NCBI GenBank assembly: GCA_025642065.1
Contig: JAODUP010000190.1
Location: 571,423 to 635,422, forward strand
DNA: 64,000 nt
DNA from: Paralvinella palmiformis
Taxonomy: Eukaryota; Annelida; Polychaeta; Terebellida; Alvinellidae
Direction of reading: 5' to 3'
In this document: positions 25,872 to 38,047 of the stretch, in pieces
Layout of the letters: every line of letters starts with the position of its first letter
How positions within the stretch are numbered: position 1 is the first letter of the stretch
Translations under genes and position numbers: made by a program
The notes under the pieces: generated by a model
Told to the model about the DNA's origin: nothing
What the model saw: only the letters and a program-made list of their open reading frames with translations
The model's database searches: none

Positions 25872-28122
25872 TTGTTATTCTTTTGATAACATACTGTATC
25901 ACATTATCAAGCGCATACCGGTTGCCCTCCACAACAAAGATTGTGGTTTCTTCTCAGAAAAATGTGTAAATTGAAACAATATCTAGACTGAGGAAAGAGG
26001 TGACACTTGATTTATCATTAGTGAAGTATGAACGGCTCTCGGAGGCAGGTGTCAAAATCCAGCCGATTTACTGTGGATGGCACCATCCTCGGGCATATTT
26101 CTATGTCATATTTCGTCCCATTTCTTAATGACTGATATTGAACAAGCAGGCAATCGATCTGATTGGACACAATGAACTTACGGATGCACTGATTGATAGT
26201 AGGGTTTGATGACATGTTATTTAGTGGCTAACCTCCTCCTCACGGGTTGGATGTTGACGTGCTGTATTGTAAGTGTGAGACCATCCTTAGAGAGGGAGGG
26301 AAGGAGGGAGGGAGGGAGGGAGGGGGAGAGAGAGAGAGAGAGAGAGCGCACTCCCTGGAGTACAATCAGTGATCTTGGATTAGCCAACTCTGTGACTTTT
26401 GTTGGCCTGAAACCTGTATTTAGGAAGTAGGTTGATGTGGCCGTGGTTCACCAATTATCAGTTTCTTATCTCAGACTGGGAACTGGCTCAGGTATGTGTG
26501 CTCGCGCCCGCGCAGAGTTAGTAAATTGACTGATTTGACCCGGCGGCAGTACCGATAGGTTACACACAGCGTTGCCACATCGGTGGTCGAATGATGGCAA
26601 CAATTTAATAAGTCAGTTAAACTATCCATGAAAAATATCCTGGAGCTTCGTAATCAGAATGCATATCGGTGTTCTGGATCCCTGTTCTAGTGTTGGTTGT
26701 CCGGACAGGGAATTAAACTACATTGGTGGTTGTGTCGGTGAAATCGATCTCATTATTACTGGTGATTCGGCGTGGTATGGAGAGGGCTATTATTTGTCTT
26801 TTCCCACGAGATTACTATTATATGTTGATACTGGGAAGTGTTCAGTCAATCCCGACCCAGATACTTTATCCACAATGTTACCCATAGAAAATTTGATCTA
26901 CCTATGTTTGTGGCTTCTGTCTAAATGTCATCAGATTGGTGTTTGCTATTGGAGAGAGAGGGGGGAGGGCGTAATATAACATGAAGATGATTTCGTCTGC
27001 TAGCCGTTTAGTTTATGTAGCTGTCATCTTTCCTTTGATGCCGACGTCCGATCATGTTACTGGTGTCAGTCACCCATCATGTTAGCTGTCATGGTGAATA
27101 TGTTTCCATATTGCGGTTGTTGTGTGTAATGGGAAGCTTGTATTAGTACCAACAGATGTGTCCACATTTGCGTTTTTTTTTAATGTTATCGCTTACTCCT
27201 TAGTCTTTAGTTTAAAATTTTTAAAAACAATTTATAATAAGGAAGTACTCCGGGTTGTTTGCTTTTTGGTTGATAGCGAATCCACCATCAGACACTTGAT
27301 ATATAAGATGAAGCCTACATTAAATGTAATATATTTTTAATTTGTATGCATGCATATGTTCGGATGAGATATTAGATATCAGAATGAAAAATCACCTAGA
27401 TATAATATCTAGGTGAATTATTCAGATTTTGTGTTTGTTACTTTATGATGCTCGGTGCCAGTTCTATTTCATTTACTGATAAAACACTAGAGATGAAGTA
27501 GGAGGGAGATGTGAGGGGGAGATTGGGAGGGGGGGGGGACAGAGAGTTACCATAACATTGCAGTTCCTGGAAACTACATCAATTATTTCACTCACAACTT
27601 TAGTTATTAACGATTGGAGCCTTGATAGCAGAAGTTCCTTGTTTATGTTATGCCCTCATATTTATTGCTAATTATTAATGCATCCTGTTATATAATTGTC
27701 ATAATTTGAGATACCAGCTCCGTTTAGGGCTTGTTTTCATTAGAGAGATGTAGAAATTTTCCAGTTATTTCAAACATAGTTAGTGAAGCAGATATTTAGT
27801 GATGTGTCTTTGTTAAGATAATGACAACTATTATCTATACTGAGGCAAACATCCGTATATTAAAGAGCAATTTTGGAGTTAAAAATTTGGCTAGCCACTC
27901 ACTACCAGGGTCATTTGTCGGGTATTTGTCTTTGCTAATGTCTTTACTGATGGTTTGCTTTTCGTTTCTTCTTTCCTGTAGGCGCTGCTTGAGATGGCTG
28001 ACGTCACTTCTGCTCAGGCTATGGTTGGCTACTACTCAGAGAGACCGCCTCAGATCAGGGGTCGGACAGTGTATGTCCAGTTCTCAAACCACGAACAACT
28101 CAAAACAGAGTCATCAGCACAG

Positions 28123-28156
<34 letters not shown>

Positions 28157-29885
28157 TATATGTGTGTAAATATGTAAATTTAGTCATGTCTTGTGTACTG
28201 CCATGCCTGTGTCACACCTTTCCTTTTCTTAGCCAACAAAGTTCTGTCCCCTTCCATCACGTATCTCAGTTCAGTGTCTGAAGCTGTCACAGAATACATG
28301 AGCTGCCTTTGACTGTTTTGTGGAAACAGCTGTTTGTCATAGCCCAATATCTTGTATGATGTAAGTGCTATGCAAACCAGCCATTCAGTAACTGACAATG
28401 CAGTTCAGAATTGAACATAGTTTTTCTGTTGATAAAAATGTGAGTGTTCTGTAACTGACAATGCAGGTCAGAACCAAACACTGTTTTACTATTGATAAAA
28501 ATGTGTGGTTTGCAAAGAAAAGCTATTGTTTTACAGTAATCACCATAATTTGTTAATGGCCTATCAATTAATTGAATAGTAGGATATGATGGCCTGGTGA
28601 TCTATGTAGATGTTGCTGACGTAGAAGCAAAAATGGTTTTATAATCTCTATATCCTTGAGTTATCTCATCTCTTCTATATAGTTTTATTTAGGTATAATT
28701 TCGATCAGTGTTTTTAGAACCGCATTGCGTATGTCTTCTATTCTTTTCTAAACACTTTTTATGGTGTCCAGTAATCAGTCAGCATAACCAGGCTGATTCA
28801 TAGGCCGCAGGGGCCGTGGTATAACACGAAATTACACTTAATTACACCTAAAGTCCGGTGTTTTGTGCCGTCGGAATTATTTCTGTATGACTGTTATATT
28901 GCTATTTCAAGCCACCAACATTTTAAATGGCTGCCAGTCATCATCCCATCCTGTTGACATCAGTGCAAAAGCAATGGCTAAATTCTGCGCTCCATAAATC
29001 TTATCTGCCCATTAAAATCATCATGTTTTAAGTAATTCATCATTATGCGATGTTACCATTGTCTTGTTGCCACAGCTACAGTTGATATTGATTCCTTGGC
29101 ACTAATAAGTTGTTATTTTTTATTGATTTGTTTGTTGGTGTTTTATTGAAGCAATATTCTCGGTCATACTTGTTCCTGACTCTCTGTTTGTGTGTCCCGC
29201 GTGCATGAATAGTACCTGTAATTTTTCACCCACAGTGCATTTAGTGATGTCACGTTTCATCCTTGTTTATTTATCATTTGTCTGCAAAGGCTTGAATGTG
29301 AAGGGTTTCCAGAAAAACATATCTTCTGTTGCTACTTTTGAATTATCTTTGAAAATAAATGGCTGAGTAATTTTTGTTGTTGGATTGTTTTTTTTTGTTT
29401 TTTTTTACAGCAAAATGCTAATGCCCAGGCAGCATTGCAGGCAGCACAGCATCTAATGGGAAGTAAGGAAGATCCAAAGACCGTCCTACGTGTGATCATA
29501 GAACATATGCTCTATCCTGTCACAATAGATGTCCTGAAACAGGTTAGTGTCTAGTGTGTGTGATGAATTATTGTGGAAGATTTACGTTATGAGTTAGAGG
29601 GCGCCTCCATGGTCTAGCTGGTAGCGCTGTTGGCCACAGATCAATAGCACCTGGGTTCAAACCCAGGTTGGGCTATATCAGAAGGGTGTTTCATCTTTCA
29701 CTTCGCCTCATTACCTTTTGAGGTCGCTCGGCCCATTTAGCCTACCTTGTGCACATCAACATTTACATGATGAGTTAGCTTTATAGTGAGTGACCTAGAC
29801 TTCAGCTTAAGCTTGAAATTGTGAACAGTCTGAAAGCACTTTTAAATGACAGGCTCTTTTTCTGGTGTAAGCAGATGATGACATA

Positions 29886-29949
<64 letters not shown>

Positions 29950-30658
29950 CTGTCGTCCGTCCGTCCGTCTGTCGTCCGTCGTCCGTCTGTCTGTCGTCTC
30001 GTCTGTCTGTCTGTCTTACATGCAAGCAAGCGGCATTACCAAATTAGGGATAGTGGGGGGTGCAGTAAATATACTTACCACACAGTGATTTGATTATGTT
30101 TATTTCCAGTTAAGATTTCACGAAATGTCTCCACTTTTCAAGAGTTAAATGGGACATTTCCCACAACAGTTGAATCTATGTATCAGACATGGGGTCAATT
30201 CAATTCCGGAATTGGAATTAATGGTCAATTCTGGAATTGATTATTTAAAAAAAAATGGAAATGAAATTGTTTAAATATATACAAATTAATTTACTTTTAA
30301 ATTTTTTAATTGAAAAATATTTCTTCAATAACATTCCTTCTTGGAATATAAACTACTCAGAGTAGATACCGGTATTCCAAGTAGGTACTCAGAGTACCTA
30401 CTCATGGTAAAAGGTAGTACGTAAAAAGAGTCGGTAAAAGCGGAATTTAAATTGACATAATTTGAATTGATGAATTTGAATTTATCAAATGGAATTGAGT
30501 GGAATTGGAATTGACCAAATGGAATTAACCCCATATCTGCTATGTATGTATGTATGTATGTATATGTGTATGTATGTATGTATGTGTGTGGGGGGGATCA
30601 TGAAATTGTTGTGAATTTCATAGATGTTGCATGGTCAGTGGTTCTGGTTGGTGGTGTT

Positions 30659-30710
<52 letters not shown>

Positions 30711-32971
30711 TGAACACATCCTAAGATAGTTTGGCCGTCTTTGGCTACATATCGGATAACAAGCTTAGCACATGCAACGGAATTGAGCTAACATGATATG
30801 GTTGTCATTTATAATATACATAGGCGCACAATTCACTTACTGGATAGTGTGGCACTGCCAAGACGAAATGCTTAATAGAAGCGTGTTATCATATCATGAC
30901 GTCCTGCTTAAGGGATGAGGAGTTCAGCTTGGGCCGTCTTAATATCATTAGCATCTGTTCAAGACTCTGGCTGTAAATAGCTCATCGTGCCAAGTGTCCC
31001 TTATCTCTTCTGACAGAACCGTGTAACACAGTTTACAGTGTTGTCTGTGTAGCAATAAACCCAGTTCCCAGAGATTTGAACGGTTCAAGTTCAGGACTGC
31101 CATCCAGCATTAGGTATGGGTATTACCTCATTGTTCACGTCAGCCCACCATGCATTATTACGGATGACACAAACAACCACTGGGAACTTTATTGTACCCC
31201 CATCCCATAGCCTGGGATTCTGGAGACTACACACAACAGTCTACTGGAGTGTGACATATTGTGAAGATCTCTGTGGCATGATTTGGTCTGAAATGGTCAC
31301 CATATTACGACCTCAGGCGTGTTTATTTTCACTTGTCACATAACCAACGGGGCAGGTCTATGACAAAAGTTTCAAATATATTCAGTCATCATTCTTCGTA
31401 GCGTTTCTACGTTGTACAACATAATACTTCATTCGGAGCCTTAAGCCCATGCAAATTGAACTGAATGAGCACAGATCTCTTCAGTGCGGAATCGAGTTTT
31501 TCTTCCATCATCAGAGATGGTGTGGTGTTAAAATGCCACAAGGCGAGGCAGCACGTAACTGGCCACATTTGGGATATATTAATACCGGTCAGCGACTCCT
31601 GGTGGCGATGTGGTCAGATTGCTGTCCGTCTGCTATCATTTCTGCTGCTGGTTTTCAGTAATATCAGGAACGATAAATTTCTACAACTTCTGTACATTTC
31701 CTTTAACTGCTTTGGAGCATATCAGTGGTGTGTATGTGGTATTAGTAGTTTGTTCACTAGTTAATGATGCTGACATCTGTTGTAAGGGTTCTTGGATATA
31801 TTTGCTAGCAGTGGGGTATCTTATTGATATAAGGGACAGCTGTTGCTGTTGGTTAAAACATGGTGTGGAAAAATCTCTTCAGTATGGTTCTTTGTTGTTA
31901 CCTGCTGTTGCTTAGTAACTATTAGTTCATTCCAGGTAAACTATTAGCCATATTATTTGATTATCTATCTCTCTCTCCCTGTGTGTGTGTGTGTGTGTGC
32001 TTGTGATCTGCCCCCCCACACACACACACACACACAACATGTATCACATTGTAAAAAAATTAAATGTTGATTGTATGTTGTATATTTATGATAATTTGAC
32101 TGATTGTGCTGCATCTGTTTTCTTTCAGATTTTCTCTCGTTATGGACAAGTACTGAAAATTGTTACATTCAGCAAAAATAGTAAGTATTTGATCATCTTT
32201 GGCCTCCTTTTGTGATAATAATATTAATAATATATATTTAATAAAGTGCTCTTTCTAGCAGAAGCTATTCCTAAGTACTTTACAGCAATACACCAAATAA
32301 TATGTCTGTTAAAAAGGTTAGTTAAAAACGTTAGTGTGATCTTTCCTTGTGGAATCCCCCCCCCCCAGCCATATGTCTCAGGTGTGATGTCCCATTCACT
32401 CATCTGTATAAGACAAATGCTTTATTCCCATTGGATTGACCTTTCTTTATTTGGTTATGCTGAGGCATCATAGGTATCATCCCATTATCTACATCAACAA
32501 CCAAAAAATTCACAATGTTTGAATACATTCAAATCTTGTACAAGCAGCTGTCACTACTGTTTTAATACACACCCACCCCACCCCCTATAATAAGCTCTGC
32601 TTCCTGTCTGGGCCATACACGTGGAGTGTAGAATAGCAGGATTAACTGATAGTACCTCATTTTCCATGATGCATCCGTACTAGGGCTAAGGATTAGAGTT
32701 GGGAATTTTTATGTCTTTTAGTGTGGTTCTTCTAAATATAGTTTGAACCTCCCTAGTCTTGTTTTCTTGGTGGTTTTTTCATTCCTTGCCAATATGCCTC
32801 TTTCTGTGCTGATAAATTGACTTCTTTGTACCTATTCTTCAGCTGATAAACTTTTATGTCACTCCGATGTTCCAGCATTAGTTGTATTTTGTGGACTTCA
32901 ATTACTTAGAAATTCTTGTATTATGTGGATGTTGTAACTGCATTCTGAGATGGGCATATAGCTTGTACAAG

Positions 32972-33006
<35 letters not shown>

Positions 33007-33482
33007 CATTTAGTGGCCTCTGACATTACTTAGGACCATTACTGTTTCCGTTTTAGGACAGCAGTTTGGAGAAAAAAATCACTGCCACCAGTTTTAAGAG
33101 TAGTTTTGTAGTTTTACATGGAAAGGCAGAAATGAATAATATTCTGTTCTCCTTAAGTTGTCATTGAAACTTCAGTGTGGAATTTCTAATAGCTGAGCGG
33201 TTTGACCATTAAAAATTGTTTACTATACACCAAGACCACCACCTTGTGGTCTGTAAAATTACAATGGAGAAGTCAGTTGTCTGATAAGGAAACCGAATTT
33301 TAGACTTTTGCTGGCACTGGGCCAAAAATTGGTGGCCTTTTTCTCCACATCTTGCTACTGTTCTGAACTTGGCTCTAATTTGTGTGACAGTATTGCTATA
33401 CAGGCAGTAGTCCTTGTATAATACATGGTAATATTGAGTTAGGCTTGTCAGGTAGCTTGATAGACAATTCAAGTGTGTGTGT

Positions 33483-33517
<35 letters not shown>

Positions 33518-36500
33518 CCATCTTTTATGGCTTTACATATATGTATATATACATATTCTCATGTTTTTATTATATTAGTTTGATGTTCATGGTAATGAGT
33601 GTGGGCTTTAATTGTTCAGGAGCATGATTTTCTTGTTGCACATGACCCACATAATAATTTATCTCTGCCCAATATCCAGCTGTCAGAATTTTGTCTAAAA
33701 ATAATGTGGATTTTATAAAATGATTTGGATGATAGCTAGCTATCATTTCACAGCTGTACATGGCATGGTTCATTGTATTATAAGGTGGGGATTACGCACA
33801 CTAGTGTTTTATGGGTAACACAGATTTGTTAGGCCTGATTTGATGTATGGTTAACCGATCTGACTTGTAAATAGACATCACTATAGCCAACGGAGTTTGG
33901 CTGAGTTATGTTTTAACAGTGGGCTGGAGTTAGGATTTGGCTTCACCCGGGCAGTTAGGGTTATGGTTGATGTTATTGGCAGATTTACAGTAGGGTAAAA
34001 GTCGATGACGGTTGTTATTGTGAAGTTTGTCAATAGGATAATTTGTTGGCTGGATTGTGATATGAATTCGAGTTAGCATTGCCAGTAGTTTGGCCTTTTG
34101 GTTATGATTGGAGTTGGCGAAATAGTTTAATTGGATGGGAGCAACTTAAAGTACACCGCTGAATTATCATCGTTGATGTGATGTTCATGTTAAGATTCAC
34201 TCACCGTTGTCATTTAATATCGTTATGACTTATGTGACTTACCTTGATGCCTGTCACAGCCAGGTGTTCGGAGCTGACGACTGCCAGTGCCAGTATAAAT
34301 GATAAGAGTTTAGAATGAAATGCTATCATATGGTAACAGCTGGTGCCATCTCCAAGGAATGTGCAGTATTTAATAGCTCAGTTAACGTTTCTGTCATGCT
34401 GTGCTGTTTACATTGCACAATATCTTAATATCGTGGGACTTGTTCACTTTTACATGGGGCTCGCCATACTGTGTGTGATATGATCGCTTTGAAGTAGTTC
34501 ATAGTAAGCTACAGTCAGTGGGCAAATATTACACGGCACGAATCTCTTCATAACCCATCATATTTTGTGGAAATTTTACTTTGCAATTCACTGGTTAGAG
34601 AAACATTGCTTGACCTATGGCCTGCTGGTTTACAGCCCACGTGATTAATTATGGACTGCCAGTTATTTGTTAAGGTTGAATATATTGACTCATGGCCAGT
34701 TATATAGGTGATTAGTATGTATCAGCAACATTAACTTTGTATATTGAGATGGTATAATTTTCACATGGCTGATTCATTTCAGTTACCTGTATAGCTGAAC
34801 ATGACTCAGTATATTTCTGTATTTTAGGCAAAAGTGCCTAAGTGATTTGGTCAGAATAATTTTTCTCCATTACTTTTGTTTTCATTGCTGTCTTAAGTGC
34901 TTTGTAATAATGCCATGGGGATACCCGGAGGGCCATCATGACGCAAAAGAAAATTTTGAGTTTTTGCTCATCACAACTCTCCGACTGTGTTTGGCCCTCG
35001 AGGCCGAAACAACTATTCAGTTTGTCCTGTCTTTCAAAGAGGTTAGACAACCTTGGATTAGAGTATGATGACGATGATGATGATCGTATGTTGTTGTTTT
35101 ACGCCAAATGGTCGCCCGTCCTTTGGCCACGTTGCCAGGTCTTGCCGGAGATGTGAAGCACTTCTCCACAACTCCAGACCAGCACCTTATTACGGTGGGT
35201 GCTTTGATCCTGCCTTCATATTGTCATATTGTGGCTGCCAATCTGAGAAGGGGATGGCTGTCTTTTTTATAGATAGAGGACAGTCTGGTCGTTTCCAACT
35301 AAATTGCAAATAGCATGTAATTGATACTTAGTGAATGACACTATGATATGCCTATAATAATAATCTCCTACTGCCTGAAGGTGCTGCAATGATGGGATCA
35401 CTTCTTGGTTTGTATTTATTGTTTGGTCGATTGTTCTAATGGTGATAATTGGTTTATCTAATGGAGCCAGGTCCAGTCTGTACCGTGGGATGCCTGTCAC
35501 TCTTTAATGGGAGTGGTCATTGTCTGTGTGTATTGAGCTGGGACTCCGCTTGTGGAAAGGCTTCGGGTCAACGTTAATGGATTGGGGTTATTTTTGGCTG
35601 GTTATTACAGAGTCAGTCTGTCACTAGATGTTCAGGATCAACCGTAGATGGCCTGTAGTTTTGCAGTGGCCACATTCCAGTAACTTAATTATACATTTGT
35701 CTGGTCCATCTGTTGATGGGACAGCAGAGTGCTGAACATCACTGATCGGCTTGGTGTCTACTTGCGTTGGCCGTATTCTCTCTGATGATGTTGTTTTGGC
35801 CTCTCTCTCACAGCGCCCCCCCCCCGTTTGTTTGTTAGTTTGTCGGCATGCACACCAATATTTGATGATAATCTTCTTTTAGCTGTAACTATTTTATTGT
35901 CGTTACATCAGTTGACTCATTGTGTTTATTTCGGATCATCACTATATCATCCCCCCCCCCCCAGCTGTTGTTTATCAGCAGGGATATATATCAGTGACTA
36001 GTTGTGGTCCGTCGCCTTTATGGACTTTTTGTACTTGATACTGTCAGAGGTTAGTGCCCGGCACCACATCACCTGGGGTATTCTCTGCCTTTGATGTTCA
36101 CAGATTGGATTGTTTCCCTAACTAGATAAAATAATTAGTGTGTTTGTAAGATGGATAAAACAGGACTGGGAGACTCCAATAAATGTACTTAGACGCGCGT
36201 TATTATATGTAAGGTTTTTATGTGATAATCAAAGTTTTTTCGTTGTTCTTTTTTTCAGACACATTCCAGGCCTTAATACAATATTCTGATCCCATAGCAG
36301 CTCAAACAGCTAAAGTGGTAAGTCAGCGGCATTCATCAAATCTTATTACCATATTATTTATTAAGGATTTAATTCCTGAGTTAGAGTAATTATATGACAT
36401 ACAGAGTAGACTTTTTATTGATCTTAGTTGTGGTTCATTCATTGGCTTAGAGTTGGAGGTGTCAAGGTTAGTGTTGTCATGTTTCACAAGAAATGCTTTG

Positions 36501-38014
36501 TGTGTTGCCTGCAGTGCCTGCATACCTGGATAAAGTAGATTGGATTATTGTTATTTGTTCACGTATGAACGAAGACATGCCAGGTACCGATCCACCGTGT
36601 GATGGGGAGGTGGGTGAGAGAGGGGACAGTGATTGTTGACATCGATTGGATCGGTTTTAAGTTTGGTGAGATTGTGTGGGGGTGGGAGTGCCAACTCACA
36701 CATCCAAATGTGGCCAATGCAGGCTGTCCCTGCCAAGAGCGACACATGGCAGCCTCGGGGGCAACGGCGGCTTGAAAGGGTCCTCACTAGAATGAAACAT
36801 GCAATCGTCTCATTACGTTCATGGCTAGTTTCTACAGCCATCCCATTGCCATTTATTACCCACTTAATACTACGGTGTTGTGACAAAGAGTATTTGCGTC
36901 ACCAACTTTGTTCTGCTCAAAACGCTGTACTTCTTAATAGCGATTGGGTGACACACATTGGCACACCACTGGAAGGTGCCTTGTTGGCGAGTTAACTTGC
37001 TGACTCTGGACGCTGACGGATAAGCAGTAGTGTGATGACTACGCACCAGTCTTACCTGTGATATGGCTTGACGAGTTGCTGCCCAGATCACATCCGTGGA
37101 ACACCAGCGGAGGGTCATGCCCCACAGCCGTGTTCGTTGACATTACCTGCGATGAGTTCTGCATAATTAATTTGTAATCAATTATTTACTGATGTCTCGA
37201 GTGGGCCGGATGTGTCATTTAATCGCAGCCCAGGAACTGGATATAATTTTGTTGGCTGGTATCGCTGGTATCGGGGTTGGATTAAGTGAAAGTTAGAAAA
37301 TGGAAAATGACCCGTACGGGATGGGCCTTCACTTAAAAACTGATGCGGTCTTCATCCGATAAATATGATTAAGTGGAAGAACTGTGGGGAGGCCGTAATT
37401 TAGAAGAATTGGGACTACAAGTTGCCTGGTTTAGTTGATTGCATCACACCCAGCTTGACTGAGAGTAATCAACTGGCAGTGTACGGACTGTGTGTTATTA
37501 GTTTGTTGATCAAATGGCTGGTTTTGCACAGCTATGTGGGTGATGACACTTTATTGGTGGCTGTGCCAGGCGGTGAGACCAGCGTTTCGTCTCTATCGCA
37601 AATGGCCCGTTTTGGTGGATTGCCCCGAAACTTGATGGATTAGAAGGTGAATGTTGGTGACAAATTACCGAGTCTGGCCCCGGTCTCACTAACCCAATCT
37701 TTCCCATATTGAGATGCATCAATATTTTATGACAATTGTTCCAAGCATCAGTTGATCGCCGCTCCCTGTGATATTATGACAATTGAGCTACTCGCAATGA
37801 GTGAAGTCTGTTCTGTTATCCCATCACTGACATCTTTGGTTGCCCACTTTTGTATGATCCAATAATCCTGGTCTATATTTTATGCATGGATAGGTAGCTG
37901 ATAGTCAGACAGACAGATAGATATATGAATAGATAAATATCAAAGCACACTTGCATATATAAATTGTGTTCATGAATCTGTGCATACATAATAATTGCAT
38001 CTATTTATGTATGG

Positions 38015-38047
<33 letters not shown>

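Larger units (their letters stand above)
13909..27981 (+). other. PTBP intron 2 (14.1 kb), splitting RRM1
   Basis: Longest intron. It contains large microsatellites (14294-14334 AC, 15010-15051 GT/GA, 19497-19549 CA/GA, 20050-20134 compound, 22360-22404 GT, 23757-23788 GT, 25316-25348 TATG, 25826-25869 CG/CA, 26280-26346 GGGA/GA), the GTGA array at 24838-24954, a palindrome at 27392-27416, and GC-richer islands near 15240-15760, 17930-18400, 21290-22200 and 23030-23300. No convincing coding exon was found; open frames up to 120 codons look like chance. Confidence 0.7.
28123..29410 (+). other. PTBP intron 3 (1.3 kb)
   Basis: The 5' splice site opens into a UG repeat (28127-28153). A two-copy 63-bp tandem repeat lies at 28388-28512. 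The acceptor is preceded by T runs broken by single G bases. Nothing else was recognised. Confidence 0.75.
29543..32128 (+). other. PTBP intron 4 (2.6 kb), rich in repeats
   Basis: Holds the SINE (29598-29760), a TGTC array (29886-30016), a MITE-like element (30191-30532), TATG (30541-30589) and TA (30660-30705) arrays, and GT/CA arrays at 31979-32036. The rest shows no coding signal. Confidence 0.75.
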
